Assembly: GCF_030268885.1 (NCBI RefSeq)
Contig: NZ_BSSA01000006.1
Span: forward strand, 124,001-188,000
Direction of reading: 5' to 3'
From: Kitasatospora phosalacinea
Lineage (GTDB): Bacteria > Actinomycetota > Actinomycetes > Streptomycetales > Streptomycetaceae
Length of the DNA: 64,000 bases
The notes under the pieces were generated by a model. It worked only from the letters and a program-made list of their open reading frames with translations, was not told the DNA's origin and did not search any database. Each line of letters starts with the position of its first letter. The first letter of the stretch is position 1. The position numbers and the translations under genes are program-made. Below are positions 25,955-34,109 of this stretch, in pieces.

Positions 25955-27015
25955 CGGCGGGCCTCGACCAGGCGGGGCAGGTCGCGGGCGGCCTCGATCA
26001 GGAACCAGGACGGCAGCACGGGGTTGCCGTCGGGGCCGTCGGCGATGACGGTCTGGGCGACCTCGACGGAGATCTCGGCGAGCTGCACCAGCAGTGACTT
26101 GGAGCGGTACGCGTGCTGGCGGACGGTCGGCGAGGCGTGCTCCTTGCGGGCGGGCAGCTCCTTGACCAGGCGGCCGCGGAAGGAGTCGGCGAGGTAGTAG
26201 AGCAGGTCGCGGTCCTCGACGCGGTGCGGCCAGGAGGCGTCGCCCTTCAGGATCGCGTCCAGCCCGTAGGCGTTGCGGACGATCTTGACGTAGCCGCAGA
26301 AGGCGACGGCGTGGGCGGGGGTGAGCAGGCCGTGGGCGATCACCTTCAGGGTGTCCTCGCCGAGGCCGGGGCCGAAGGAGTGCAGCGCGTCGGAGAGCAT
26401 GTGCCAGGCGCGCGGGGTGGAGAACGGTTCCTCGGTCTTCGGCGGGGCGGACCACAGGTGGTCGGGCCGGTCGGTGAGGTGGTCGAGGACCCACGGGTGG
26501 ATGCCGTGCCCGGCGGCCCAGCCGAGCCAGTCGTCGGAGCTGGCCCGCAGGTGGACGTGGACCAGGCGGTTGAGCAGCGCGGACGGCATCGGGCGGGCGA
26601 GCGCGCCGTCGGTGGCGCGGTTGCCCGCGCCGATCACGATCGAGCCGGGCGGCAGTTCGTAGTTCCCGATCCGGCGGTCGAGGATCAGCGAGTAGAAGGC
26701 CTTCTGGACGTCGGGGGTGGCGGCGTTCAGCTCGTCCAGGAAGAGGCAGTACGGCTGGTCGCGGGCGATGTTCTCGGGCGGGCAGAACCGGGAGCGGCCC
26801 TCGGGGGTGAGCTGCGGGACGCCGATCAGGTCCTCGGGGGCGAGCTGGGTGCCGAGCAGCGAGACGCACTCCAGGCCGAGCGACTCGGCGAACTGGTTGA
26901 CCAGCGAGGACTTGCCGATGCCGGGCGCGCCCCAGAGGAACACCGGCCGCACGGTGGCGAGGCCGAGCAGCAGCTCGGGGACCTGGGACGGCGACACGGT
27001 GACGGCAGACTGCAC
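25951..27015 (-). CDS. MoxR-like AAA ATPase
   Basis: 354 residues starting at GTG 27015 (VQSAVTVSPSQVPELLLGL), with GGGAG five bases upstream. Walker A WGAPGIGKSSL (residues 28-38), Walker B CLFLDELNAATPDVQKAFYSLI near residue 88, sensor-1 SIVIGAGNRATDGALARPMPSALLNRLVHVHL and a C-terminal helical lid are clear. MoxR ATPases act as hexameric chaperones for vWA proteins. Its translational coupling to the DUF2201/vWA gene makes the two a clear functional pair; the SNF2 helicase 85 bases further on is likely in the same transcript. Divergent from YceI across a 261-base region. Confidence 0.9.
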   Translation of the reverse strand: MQSAVTVSPSQVPELLLGLATVRPVFLWGAPGIGKSSLVNQFAESLGLECVSLLGTQLAPEDLIGVPQLTPEGRSRFCPPENIARDQPYCLFLDELNAATPDVQKAFYSLILDRRIGNYELPPGSIVIGAGNRATDGALARPMPSALLNRLVHVHLRASSDDWLGWAAGHGIHPWVLDHLTDRPDHLWSAPPKTEEPFSTPRAWHMLSDALHSFGPGLGEDTLKVIAHGLLTPAHAVAFCGYVKIVRNAYGLDAILKGDASWPHRVEDRDLLYYLADSFRGRLVKELPARKEHASPTVRQHAYRSKSLLVQLAEISVEVAQTVIADGPDGNPVLPSWFLIEAARDLPRLVEARR

Positions 27016-27166
27016 AACTCTCCCAAGGCGGGTGGGGTTCGGGGGTCCGGCGGCCAGTGTGAACGGCGCGGCGGGCGGGCGCACCCGGTTTTCCGCGGCA
27101 CCGCGGCGGTTGTCCACAGGCTGGGGACAACGCTGTGCGCGGCGCCCTCCCACCGGAACTTAGAAC

Positions 27167-27192
27167 AACTTTCAACTTTGTGGTTGAAAGTT
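27167..27192. promoter_or_regulatory. Inverted repeat operator between MoxR and YceI genes
   Basis: Perfect 10-base arms AACTTTCAAC (27167-27176) and GTTGAAAGTT (27183-27192) around TTTGTG, AT-rich in a GC-rich region, with extra half-sites (GTTGAA) at 27190-27236. It is 85 bases before the YceI start; this is the type of site bound by MarR/TetR dimers. Confidence 0.65.
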
Positions 27193-27276
27193 GAACCAGA
27201 TCGGCGTACGGTGGAGCACGTGAACAAGTTGAAGCCTCAACAAACGGCTTCGACCCCCGTACCGAGGAGAGAAGCC

Positions 27277-27909
27277 ATGGGCATCTTCAACCGCAGCAAG
27301 AACACCGCCACCGTCGCCGCCCCGGCCGCCGCCACCGTCGCCGTCCCGGCCGCCGTCCAGGGCCCGGACCTGGCCCACCTGACCGGCGACTACACCATCG
27401 ACGCCGCCCACTCCAAGATCGGCTTCGCGGTCCGGCACGCGATGGTCACCAACGTCCGCGGCGAGTTCGCCGAGTACGAGGGCAGGCTGCACCTGGACGG
27501 CAGCAACCCGGCCGCGTCCACCGCCGAGCTGGTGATCAAGGTCGCCTCGATCAGCACCGGCCAGGCCCAGCGCGACGAGCACCTGCGCACCGGCGACTTC
27601 TTCGACGCCGCCGCGTACCCGGAGATCACCTTCAAGTCGACCTCCGCCGAGCGGGTCGACGGCGACACCTACCGCCTGCACGGCGACCTCACCATCAAGG
27701 GCACCACCCGCCCGGTCACCCTCGACCTGGAGTTCACCGGCGCGGCCACCGACGTGTACGGCGCCAACCGGGTCGGCTTCGAGGGCGGCACCAGCGTCGA
27801 CCGCACCGCCTGGGGCCTGACCTACAACGCCGCGCTGGAGACCGGCGGCGTGCTGATCGGCGAGAAGGTCAAGCTGACGCTGGACGTCTCCGCCGTGCGA
27901 GCCTCCTGA
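27277..27909 (+). CDS. YceI family lipid-binding-type protein
   Basis: 210 residues starting ATG 27277 (GAGGAG ten bases upstream). A 28-residue Ala/Val-rich lead (MGIFNRSKNTATVAAPAAATVAVP) precedes the YceI lipocalin-like barrel: LTGDYTIDAAHSKIGFAVRHAMVTNVRGEFAEYEG, ASISTGQAQRDEHLRTGDFFDAAAYPEITFKST and LHGDLTIKGTTRPVTLDLEFTG, GFEGGTSVDRTAWGLTYN. Such proteins bind isoprenoid or amide lipids. It has no classical signal peptide, so it is probably cytoplasmic. The operator at 27167 suggests repression by a stress-responsive regulator not located here. Confidence 0.9.
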   Translation: MGIFNRSKNTATVAAPAAATVAVPAAVQGPDLAHLTGDYTIDAAHSKIGFAVRHAMVTNVRGEFAEYEGRLHLDGSNPAASTAELVIKVASISTGQAQRDEHLRTGDFFDAAAYPEITFKSTSAERVDGDTYRLHGDLTIKGTTRPVTLDLEFTGAATDVYGANRVGFEGGTSVDRTAWGLTYNAALETGGVLIGEKVKLTLDVSAVRAS

Positions 27910-27949
27910 ACCCGCCTGCCCGGGCCGCCCGTTCGGCCTCCCCGGTACC

Positions 27950-27976
27950 GCCCCCGCCGTCCCCCTCGGCGGGGGC
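27950..27976. terminator. Terminator between YceI and LysR genes
   Basis: Arms GCCCCCGCCG (27950-27959) and CGGCGGGGGC (27967-27976) with a 7-base loop, 41 bases after the YceI stop; convergent genes. Confidence 0.65.
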
Positions 27977-27993
27977 GCCGCCGTTCCCGGGCC

Positions 27994-28980
27994 TCAACCA
28001 CCGCTCCCGGACCCTCGACCGGAGAGCAGCGCCGCGTCCTCGGGCGGCAGCCAACTGCCCGCCGGACGGGTCAACCAGCCCTCGGCGGCGGCGAGTTCGG
28101 CGGCGCAGCCGCGCAGCGCGGCCAGCCCCGGATGGCGGACGCCCGGGCGGTGCACCAGGCCGACCAGGCTGAGCGGCACCGGATCGACCAGCGGTCGGGC
28201 CACCGCGCCGGGGACGCCGTGCGCCCCGGCGGAGGTCAGCACCGGGCTGCCGTGCCGGGCCAGGTAGCGGGCGAACTCGGCGGCGCCGACCGGCGGGGTA
28301 CGGGCGGGCGCGGCGGTCAGGCCGTGCGCGGCGAGCAGCCGCAGGCCGAGGTCGGTCCACTCGGCGGTGGCGGGCTGTCCGGCGAGCACGTCCACCGGGT
28401 GCCCGGCGAGCGCGGCCAGCGGGACGGCGGGCCGCGCGGCCAGCGGGTGCTCCAGCGGCAGGAAGACCGCCATCGGCTCCAGCCGGACGGGCAGGTGCAC
28501 CAGCCGGGCCCGGTCGGCGGCAGGCAGTCCGGCGTACCGGCCGAACGAGGCGTCCAGTCGGTGGGCGGCCAACTCCCGTGCGGCGGCGGTGAGTCCGCCG
28601 CAGTAGCGGGCCAGCAGTTCGGCCTCCGGGCAGTGCCGGCGGGCCGCGGAGAGCACCCGTTCGGCGGCGGAGTCCGGGCCCCAGTCCTGGCTGTTGAGGT
28701 CGACCAGCAGCGCCCGGGTCTCGCCGAACGCGGTGATCTCGGCCTGCAGCTCCAGCAGGTGGCGCGCCTTGGGGAGCAGCGCGGCGCCCGCCTCGGTCAA
28801 CTCGACGCTGCGGGTGGAGCGGTGCAGCAGCACGCAGCCCAACTCCCGCTCCAGCGCCTGGACGTCGCGGCTGACCGCCTGCTGGGCCAGGTGCAGGCGT
28901 TCGGCGGCGCGGCCGAAGTGCAGGGTCTCGGCGACGGCGGCGAAGCTGCGCAGCAGGCGGGGGTGGAGGTCGCGGGGCAC
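27994..28980 (-). CDS. LysR-family transcriptional regulator
   Basis: 328 residues from GTG 28980. Winged HTH: LHPRLLRSFAAVAETLHFGRAAERLHLAQQAVSRDVQALERELGCVLLHRSTRSVELTEAGAALLPKARHLL; the rest is the two-lobed substrate-binding domain. Divergent from the MFS transporter gene that it most likely controls, the classic LysR arrangement, with the intervening bases 28981-29092 as the shared promoter. The inducer is unknown. Confidence 0.88.
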   Translation of the reverse strand: MPRDLHPRLLRSFAAVAETLHFGRAAERLHLAQQAVSRDVQALERELGCVLLHRSTRSVELTEAGAALLPKARHLLELQAEITAFGETRALLVDLNSQDWGPDSAAERVLSAARRHCPEAELLARYCGGLTAAARELAAHRLDASFGRYAGLPAADRARLVHLPVRLEPMAVFLPLEHPLAARPAVPLAALAGHPVDVLAGQPATAEWTDLGLRLLAAHGLTAAPARTPPVGAAEFARYLARHGSPVLTSAGAHGVPGAVARPLVDPVPLSLVGLVHRPGVRHPGLAALRGCAAELAAAEGWLTRPAGSWLPPEDAALLSGRGSGSGG

Positions 28981-29092
28981 CCCCGAAGATTAACAACAGG
29001 AAGCGGTGAATCCGGCGGAGCAGGTGTTGGACGCCCCGCTCCCCCGCCCCCGAGGCTGGAGGCTCCCCTCCCCCTCCTCCCGGAGCCCTTCC

Positions 29093-30289
29093 TTGTCACT
29101 GCCGCTCGCCCGCTACCGCCCGGTGTTCGCCGCACCCGGCACCCTGACCTTCACCCTCTCCGGACTGCTCGGCCGGCTCGCCCTGGCGATGAACGGCGTC
29201 TGCGTCGTGGTGCTGGTCGCCGACCGGCGCGGCTCGTACGCGCTGGCCGGGGCGGTCTCCGCGGTCGGGGTGCTGGCGGGCGCGGCCCTGCTGCCGCTGC
29301 TGGGGCGGCTGGTCGACCGCCGCGGGCAGGCCCGGGTCGCGGTGCCCGCGGTGCTGGCCGCCGCGCTGCCGACGGCGGGGCTGCTGCTGTGCGTGCGCTC
29401 CGGTGCGCCCGCCTGGACGCTCTTCCTGTGCTGGGCGCTCTCCGGCAGCAGCCCCGACCTGGGCGGCATGGCCCGGGCCCGCTGGGCGCACCTGCACCGC
29501 GCGGACCCGGCCGTGCTGCACCGGGCCAACGCGCTGGAGCAGTCGCTGGACGAGCTGTGCTTCATGGCCGGTCCGGTGCTCGGCATGGCCCTGTGCACCG
29601 CCCTCGCCCCCGAGGCCGGGCTGCTCACCGCCCGGGCGCTCGGCACCGCGGGCACCCTGCTGTTCGCCGCCCAGCGCGCCACCGAACCGCCCGCCTCCAC
29701 CCGACGGCCGTCCCGGGCACGGGGCTTGCTCCGGACGCCGGGCCTGCCGCCGCTGCTCGCGGTGTTCCTGGCCGCCGGGGTGCTGTTCGGCTCGCTGGAG
29801 GTGACCACGCTCGCGTACACCGACGCGCTCGGCCGGCAGCCGGCCGGGGGCGCGCTGCTGGCCCTGGTCGCGGCCGGGTCCTGCGTCTCGGGGCTGGTGT
29901 TCGGCACCGTCCGGCCGCGCCGTCCGGCGGCGGTGCGGCTGGCGCTGGGCACCGGCGCGATGGCCGCCCTGATGCTGCTGCCGCTGGCGGCGGGCCTGGC
30001 CGGGGCGGGCGTCCCGGTGCTGGGAGCGGCGCTGCTGGTCGCCGGGTCGGGCACCGCGCCGACCATGGTCAGCGGCATGACGCTGGCCCAACGGCTGCTG
30101 CCCGCGGGCCGGTTGACCGAGGGGATGGCGCTGGCGGTCTCGGCCATCCTGGTCGGCATCTCGACCGGGGCGACCCTCGGCGGCGCCCTCGCCCAGCACA
30201 CCTCCCCCGGCACCGGCTACCTGCTGCCCTCCGCCGCCGCCGCGCTCGCCCTGCTCGCGGCCGCCCGCCTCGCCCGGCGGACGGACTGA
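29093..30289 (+). CDS. MFS transporter, probable efflux pump under LysR control
   Basis: About 398 residues with twelve hydrophobic helices; motif A is LLGRLVDRRGQARVAVPAV. The start is uncertain: TTG at 29093 has GGAG eight bases upstream and gives SLPLARYRPVF. A GTG at 29006 (AGGAAG just upstream) would add 29 low-complexity residues and shrink the divergent promoter to 25 bases, which argues against it. Substrate unknown. The LysR neighbour suggests regulation by an exported compound. Confidence 0.8.
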   Translation: MSLPLARYRPVFAAPGTLTFTLSGLLGRLALAMNGVCVVVLVADRRGSYALAGAVSAVGVLAGAALLPLLGRLVDRRGQARVAVPAVLAAALPTAGLLLCVRSGAPAWTLFLCWALSGSSPDLGGMARARWAHLHRADPAVLHRANALEQSLDELCFMAGPVLGMALCTALAPEAGLLTARALGTAGTLLFAAQRATEPPASTRRPSRARGLLRTPGLPPLLAVFLAAGVLFGSLEVTTLAYTDALGRQPAGGALLALVAAGSCVSGLVFGTVRPRRPAAVRLALGTGAMAALMLLPLAAGLAGAGVPVLGAALLVAGSGTAPTMVSGMTLAQRLLPAGRLTEGMALAVSAILVGISTGATLGGALAQHTSPGTGYLLPSAAAALALLAAARLARRTD

Positions 30290-30337
30290 CCGCGGCACCG
30301 GCGCCGACCCCGCCGCGCCCCGACCGGGCGGGGCGGG

Positions 30338-30862
30338 TCAGCGCCAGCCGTACCGGTACTCGGGCAGCTGCGTCCCGTCCGGGAAGTGCGCGGTGCCGCG
30401 GCCGAGGCGGCGGGCGCCGTGCCGCTCGTAGAAGGCGATCGCGCGCCGGTTGGCGGCCAGCACGTCGAGCCGGACGGGCGCCCGCGGGAAGCGGGCCAGC
30501 GCGGCGTGCAGCAGGTGGGTGCCGACGCCGCCGCCGGTGCGGTCGGGACGCACGTGCAGCTGCTCCAGCCGGACTTCGCCGCCGTCCGGCACCAGGTGGG
30601 CGAAGCCGAGCGCGGGGCCGCCCGGGCCGTCCTCGGCGAGCAGCAGGACGGGCGTGTCGGCGGGCGTCCCGTAGTCGGCGTCCAGCCGCAGCGTCCAGAG
30701 CAGTTCCTGGTCGGCGGCCTCCGCGTCCAGCGCCCACTGCGGCACCAGTCCGGCGCACGCGCTGCGGCGGCCCGCGGTGTGCAGCCGGGCGACGGCGGCG
30801 GCGTCCGCGGCACCGCCCTCGCGCAGGGCGGGCGGCGGCGGGGTGCGGTCGGTGGCGGGCAT
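30338..30862 (-). CDS. GNAT-family N-acetyltransferase
   Basis: 174 residues from ATG 30862. GNAT fold: LREGGAADAAAVARLHTAGRR, the beta-strand EVRLEQLHVRPDRTGGGVGTHLLHAALARF (acetyl-CoA-binding R/Q-x-x-G-x-G/A signature GGGVG) and ANRRAIAFYERHGARRLGRG. Single-domain and cytoplasmic; the acceptor is not evident. It converges with the MFS gene; a weak GC-rich stem lies between them. Confidence 0.85.
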   Translation of the reverse strand: MPATDRTPPPPALREGGAADAAAVARLHTAGRRSACAGLVPQWALDAEAADQELLWTLRLDADYGTPADTPVLLLAEDGPGGPALGFAHLVPDGGEVRLEQLHVRPDRTGGGVGTHLLHAALARFPRAPVRLDVLAANRRAIAFYERHGARRLGRGTAHFPDGTQLPEYRYGWR

Positions 30863-30911
30863 CCGGCCAGCCTGCCACACCGTCCTCCCCGGGCCGTTCC
30901 GCGCCGAGGGG

Positions 30912-30967
30912 TTGAGCGTGCCCGAACCGTGCCCTAGAGTCGTCCCCGCAGATTTCTGAACATGTTC
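30912..30967 (+). promoter_or_regulatory. Plus-strand promoter with downstream palindrome, upstream of the TetR gene
   Basis: -35 TTGAGC (30912-30917), 17-base spacer, -10 TAGAGT (30935-30940). About 18 bases after it is GAACATGTTC (30958-30967), a 10-base palindrome around which a TetR dimer could bind. The nearest plus-strand gene is the TetR regulator at 31160. Confidence 0.5.
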
Positions 30968-31159
30968 GAAACTCATCCTCCGCACGCCGCCCCCGGCCGC
31001 CGGGCGGACGGGTCGGCACGCCCGCGCGACCGGTCCGGTGCCAGGGGGCACCGGGCACGCCCCGGCTTCCGATTCGCCCTCCCGGTCCGGAGTTGTCCCG
31101 GTCCGGGCTAGGCTCGGGCTCGTAGGCGACCGTGACGGAAGCGAATCAGGCGGGGCGAG

Positions 31160-31984
31160 GTGTCAGGGAACGGCCAGGAGCAGGATCGTCAGCGCCCGGT
31201 GGGATCCGGCGACGCGGGGGGCGCGAGCGGCAGGGACGCGCAGGCCACCGGCCTGCCCGCGTCCGGCGAGCTGGCGGGCGGACGGGCCCAGCCGAAGACC
31301 GACAAGAGCGAGGCCACCCGCGCGCTGATCCTGGAGACCGCGATGCGGCTGTTCCAGGAGCGCGGCTACGAGAAGACCACCATGCGGGCGATCGCCACCG
31401 AGGCGGGCGTCTCGGTCGGCAGCGCGTACTACTACTTCGCGGCCAAGGAGTTCCTGATCCAGGGCTTCTACGACCGGATGACCTACGACCACGCCGCCGA
31501 CGCCGAGGCCCGGATGGCGCACACCCGCGACTTCGCCGAGCGCCTGCAGATCGCGATCGAGTCCTGGATCGACACCGCCGCGCCGTACCACGAGTTCTCC
31601 GCCCAGTTCTTCCGCACCGCGGCCGACCCGACCAGCTCGCTCAGCCCGTTCTCCAACGAGTCCCACCCCGCCCGCGCCACCGCCGTCGAGCTCTTCCGCG
31701 AGGTGCTGCAGGGCTCCGAGCTCGCCCCCAAGCTGGACGCCGAACTGGTCGAGCTGCTGCCCGACGTGCTGTGGCTGCACCTGATGGTCGTCGTCCTCTA
31801 CTGGGTCTTCGACCGCACCCCCGACACCGAGCGCACCCGCGAGTTCGTCCGCCGCTCCACCCCGCTGGTGGCCCGGCTGATCAACCTCTCCCGCTACCGG
31901 GTCTTCCGCCCCCTGGTCCGCGACGCCAAGGGCCTGATCCAGGACTTCGTGCTGCCCAGCATCGGCAGGACCATCGTCAAGTGA
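31160..31984 (+). CDS. TetR-family transcriptional regulator
   Basis: 274 residues. A disordered 45-residue lead is followed by the HTH ATRALILETAMRLFQERGYEKTTMRAIATEAGVSVGSAYYYFAAKEFLIQGFYDRM and a large helical ligand domain ending FVLPSIGRTIVK. GTG 31160 is the likely start; the region immediately upstream lacks a strong ribosome site. The long ligand domain resembles those of lipid- or antibiotic-sensing TetR proteins; target unknown. Transcribed on its own, 88 bases before the sigma-factor gene on the same strand. Confidence 0.88.
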   Translation: MSGNGQEQDRQRPVGSGDAGGASGRDAQATGLPASGELAGGRAQPKTDKSEATRALILETAMRLFQERGYEKTTMRAIATEAGVSVGSAYYYFAAKEFLIQGFYDRMTYDHAADAEARMAHTRDFAERLQIAIESWIDTAAPYHEFSAQFFRTAADPTSSLSPFSNESHPARATAVELFREVLQGSELAPKLDAELVELLPDVLWLHLMVVVLYWVFDRTPDTERTREFVRRSTPLVARLINLSRYRVFRPLVRDAKGLIQDFVLPSIGRTIVK

Positions 31985-32072
31985 CGCCCGGCCGGGCGGC
32001 CAACTGCGCCGCCCGGGACGGGTGTTAGGGTCGTGCCGGAATCGGCCGGAGCGGCTTCGGGCGGGGGCGCGA

Positions 32073-32573
32073 ATGGCGGACGAGGACACCCACCGGCTGG
32101 TCGCGGCCGCCCAGCGGGGCGATGCCTTCGCCCTGGACGCGCTGATCACCGAACTCACCCCCTACGTCGGCCGGATCTGCGCCTCGGTCGCCCTGGAGCA
32201 CGCCCCGGACGCGATGCAGGAGGCGTTCATCGCGATCCTCCGCGGCCTGCCCGCCCTGCGCACGCCCGAGGCGCTGTACGGATGGGTGCGGGTCGTCACC
32301 GTGCGCGAGGCCGTCCGGACCGCCCGGCAGCACCGCCGGGAGGTCGCCGTCCCCGACCTGGCGGACGCGCCCGCGGCCGGGGACGCCACCCTCTCCGGCG
32401 ACGTGGCGGACGTGCTGCGGCGGCTCGGCCCGGAACAGCGCGCGGTGCTGGTGCTGCGGCACGTGGAGGGGCTGGACGAGCAGGAGGTGGCCCGGCTGCT
32501 CCGGGTGCCGGTGGGAACGGTCCGCTCCCGGCTGTTCCGCGCCCGGGCGGCCTTCCGGCGCGCCTGGGGGTGA
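32073..32573 (+). CDS. ECF-type RNA polymerase sigma factor
   Basis: 166 residues: region 2 is LVAAAQRGDAFALDALITELTPYVGRICASVALEHAPDAMQEAFIAILRGLPALRTPEALYGWVRVV, region 4 is RLGPEQRAVLVLRHVEGLDEQEVARLLRVPVGTVRSRLFRARAAFRRA. The size and lack of extra domains indicate a small ECF sigma. No anti-sigma gene is adjacent: a SRPBCC gene and a TetR gene flank it, so the control mechanism is not visible. ATG 32073 (M of MADEDTHRLVAAAQ); Shine-Dalgarno weak (GGGGGCG). Confidence 0.85.
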   Translation: MADEDTHRLVAAAQRGDAFALDALITELTPYVGRICASVALEHAPDAMQEAFIAILRGLPALRTPEALYGWVRVVTVREAVRTARQHRREVAVPDLADAPAAGDATLSGDVADVLRRLGPEQRAVLVLRHVEGLDEQEVARLLRVPVGTVRSRLFRARAAFRRAWG

Positions 32574-32586
32574 ACGCGCCGTCCGC

Positions 32587-33087
32587 TCAGGCCCGGCGCG
32601 CCTCGATCCGGGCCCGCAGCCGGTCGAAGAGCGCCTCGCTGCGTGCGCCCGCGCCCGGGCGGCGCAGCGCCCCGAGGGCCGCGCCACCGGGGAGGCGGTA
32701 GCTGCTCAGGTAGCCGAACCGGGTGCCGCCGCCCTCGGGTTCGGCGGCCATCGCGCCCAGCAGCACCCGGCTCTGCATCAGGCACCAGCCCGGGGCCAGC
32801 AGCACCTCGAAGGTCTCCCGGTGCCCGAGCCTGCTGACCGCGACGGCCCGGAATCGCCCGCCGTCCGCCGACCCCTCCTCGGGGGTGAACGAGCGGACGC
32901 CGGGCAGCAGGTGCGGGAGTTCGTGCTCCAGGTCGGAGACCACCTCCCACAGCCGCTCCGGAGGCGCGTCGAACAGCCGGGTGGCGGGGACCGGACGCCC
33001 GGCGGCGGTGGCGGCGATCACCTGCAGCCGTCGCAGCGGCCCGAGTTCGGCGGTCGGCCAGACGGTACCGCTCGGCTCGGGGGGCAT
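32587..33087 (-). CDS. SRPBCC-fold protein (START-like)
   Basis: 166 residues. The helix-grip fold is indicated by VPATRLFDAPPERLWEVVSDLEHELPHLLPGVRSFTPEEG, GRFRAVAVSRLGHRETFEVLLAPGWCLMQSRV and the C-terminal long helix GARSEALFDRLRARIEARRA that closes the hydrophobic cavity. Proteins of this fold bind hydrophobic ligands. The stop is 13 bases after that of the ECF gene on the opposite strand (convergent), and ATG 33087 has a GAGGAGTTGCGGCC-type site. Confidence 0.8.
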   Translation of the reverse strand: MPPEPSGTVWPTAELGPLRRLQVIAATAAGRPVPATRLFDAPPERLWEVVSDLEHELPHLLPGVRSFTPEEGSADGGRFRAVAVSRLGHRETFEVLLAPGWCLMQSRVLLGAMAAEPEGGGTRFGYLSSYRLPGGAALGALRRPGAGARSEALFDRLRARIEARRA

Positions 33088-33145
33088 GGCCGCAACTCCT
33101 CACAGGTCGGCGCCGGACGCCCACAGGGTAGCCGCTGCGCCCGCG

Positions 33146-33193
33146 CCCCCTCCCGCCCGCGGCCCCTCCCGCCCGCGCCCCCTTCCGCCCGCG
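33146..33193. repeat. Three tandem 16-bp repeats between the SRPBCC and epoxide-hydrolase-like genes
   Basis: Units CCCCTCCCGCCCGCGG (33146-33161), CCCCTCCCGCCCGCGC (33162-33177) and CCCCTTCCGCCCGCGG (33178-33193), differing by one base each. They lie 17 bases after the hydrolase stop on its strand, in terminator position. Confidence 0.9.
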
Positions 33194-33209
33194 GCCCGTC
33201 CCCGGCCCG

Positions 33210-34109
33210 TCAGCGCCCGAACAGCGCCCGGGCCCGCTCGGCGACCAGTTCGGGGCGCTCCGCGGGCAGCTGGTGCCCGGCGCCGGGGACGGTCTCGACC
33301 CGCAGTCCGTCCCGCAACTCGGCTCCGCTGGCCAGCAGTTGCGGCGGGATCACCGGGTCGCGCTCCCCGGTGAGGGCCAGCGTGGGCGTCCGCAGCCGCA
33401 GCCCGTGGAACTCCCGGCGGCGCAGCGCGGCGATGTCCCGGACCACAAAGGCGCGGTGGACGGCCTCGCCCGCCCGCGCCGCCAGCGGCTCCCGCGCGGC
33501 GGCCGCGTACTCGGCGACCTCGGCCGGGTCGAACGCGGTGCGGCCCGCCGGGCCGCGGCGCAGCAGGAAGCGGGTGAAGGCCGGGCAGTGGCGCAGGACG
33601 GCGCGGCCGACGGGCGGCCACTCCAGGGCGAGCGTGTACCAGAACCGCCAGGCGTGGCCGAGGGTGGCGCGGCGCTCCGGCCAGAGGTGGACCATGTTCA
33701 ACGCCAGGTGCCCGTCGAAGCGTTCGGGCTGCCGGGCGCAGGCCAGGAACCCGGCCCAGGCGCCCCAGTCGTGGGAGACCAGGAACGCCGACTCCAGCTC
33801 CAGGGCGTCCAGGAAGCCCACCAGGTCGGCCGCGCGGGCCTCGGTCGACCAGCGCCCGGGCTCGCCCTCGGACCAGCCGAAGCCCGGCATGTCGAGGCAG
33901 AGCAGCCGGAACTCCCCGGCCAGCAGCGGCAGCACCCGTCGCCAGGCGTACCAGTGCTGCGGGAAGCCGTGCACCAGCACCACCGGCGAGGCGTCGGCGG
34001 GCCCGGCCTCGGCGTAGTGCAGGCGCAGGCCGCCCACCTCCGCGGTGCGGTGGCGCACCCCGGCGAGTTCGGGCAACGGCCGCTGTGATGCCGCGAGTCG
34101 ACGTGTCAT
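33210..34109 (-). CDS. Alpha/beta-fold hydrolase, epoxide/haloalkane-hydrolase-like
   Basis: 299 residues from ATG 34109. HGFPQHWYAWRRVLPLLAG (oxyanion loop), CLDMPGFGWSEGE, nucleophile elbow VSHDWGAWAGFLA (the Asp nucleophile in H-D-W-G is the hallmark of epoxide hydrolases and dehalogenases), and GAGHQLPAERPE (catalytic His). Two tyrosines expected from the lid are less clear. Its initiation codon is overlapped by the 3' end of a doubtful upstream ORF (ATGA). Substrate: a small epoxide or halide, by family inference. Confidence 0.88.
   Translation of the reverse strand: MTRRLAASQRPLPELAGVRHRTAEVGGLRLHYAEAGPADASPVVLVHGFPQHWYAWRRVLPLLAGEFRLLCLDMPGFGWSEGEPGRWSTEARAADLVGFLDALELESAFLVSHDWGAWAGFLACARQPERFDGHLALNMVHLWPERRATLGHAWRFWYTLALEWPPVGRAVLRHCPAFTRFLLRRGPAGRTAFDPAEVAEYAAAAREPLAARAGEAVHRAFVVRDIAALRRREFHGLRLRTPTLALTGERDPVIPPQLLASGAELRDGLRVETVPGAGHQLPAERPELVAERARALFGR

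Noticed and set aside
30958..30967. GAACATGTTC as a LexA/SOS box
   Set aside because: Streptomycete SOS boxes are GAAC-N4-GTTC; here the arms are two bases apart, and the nearest gene encodes a TetR protein.
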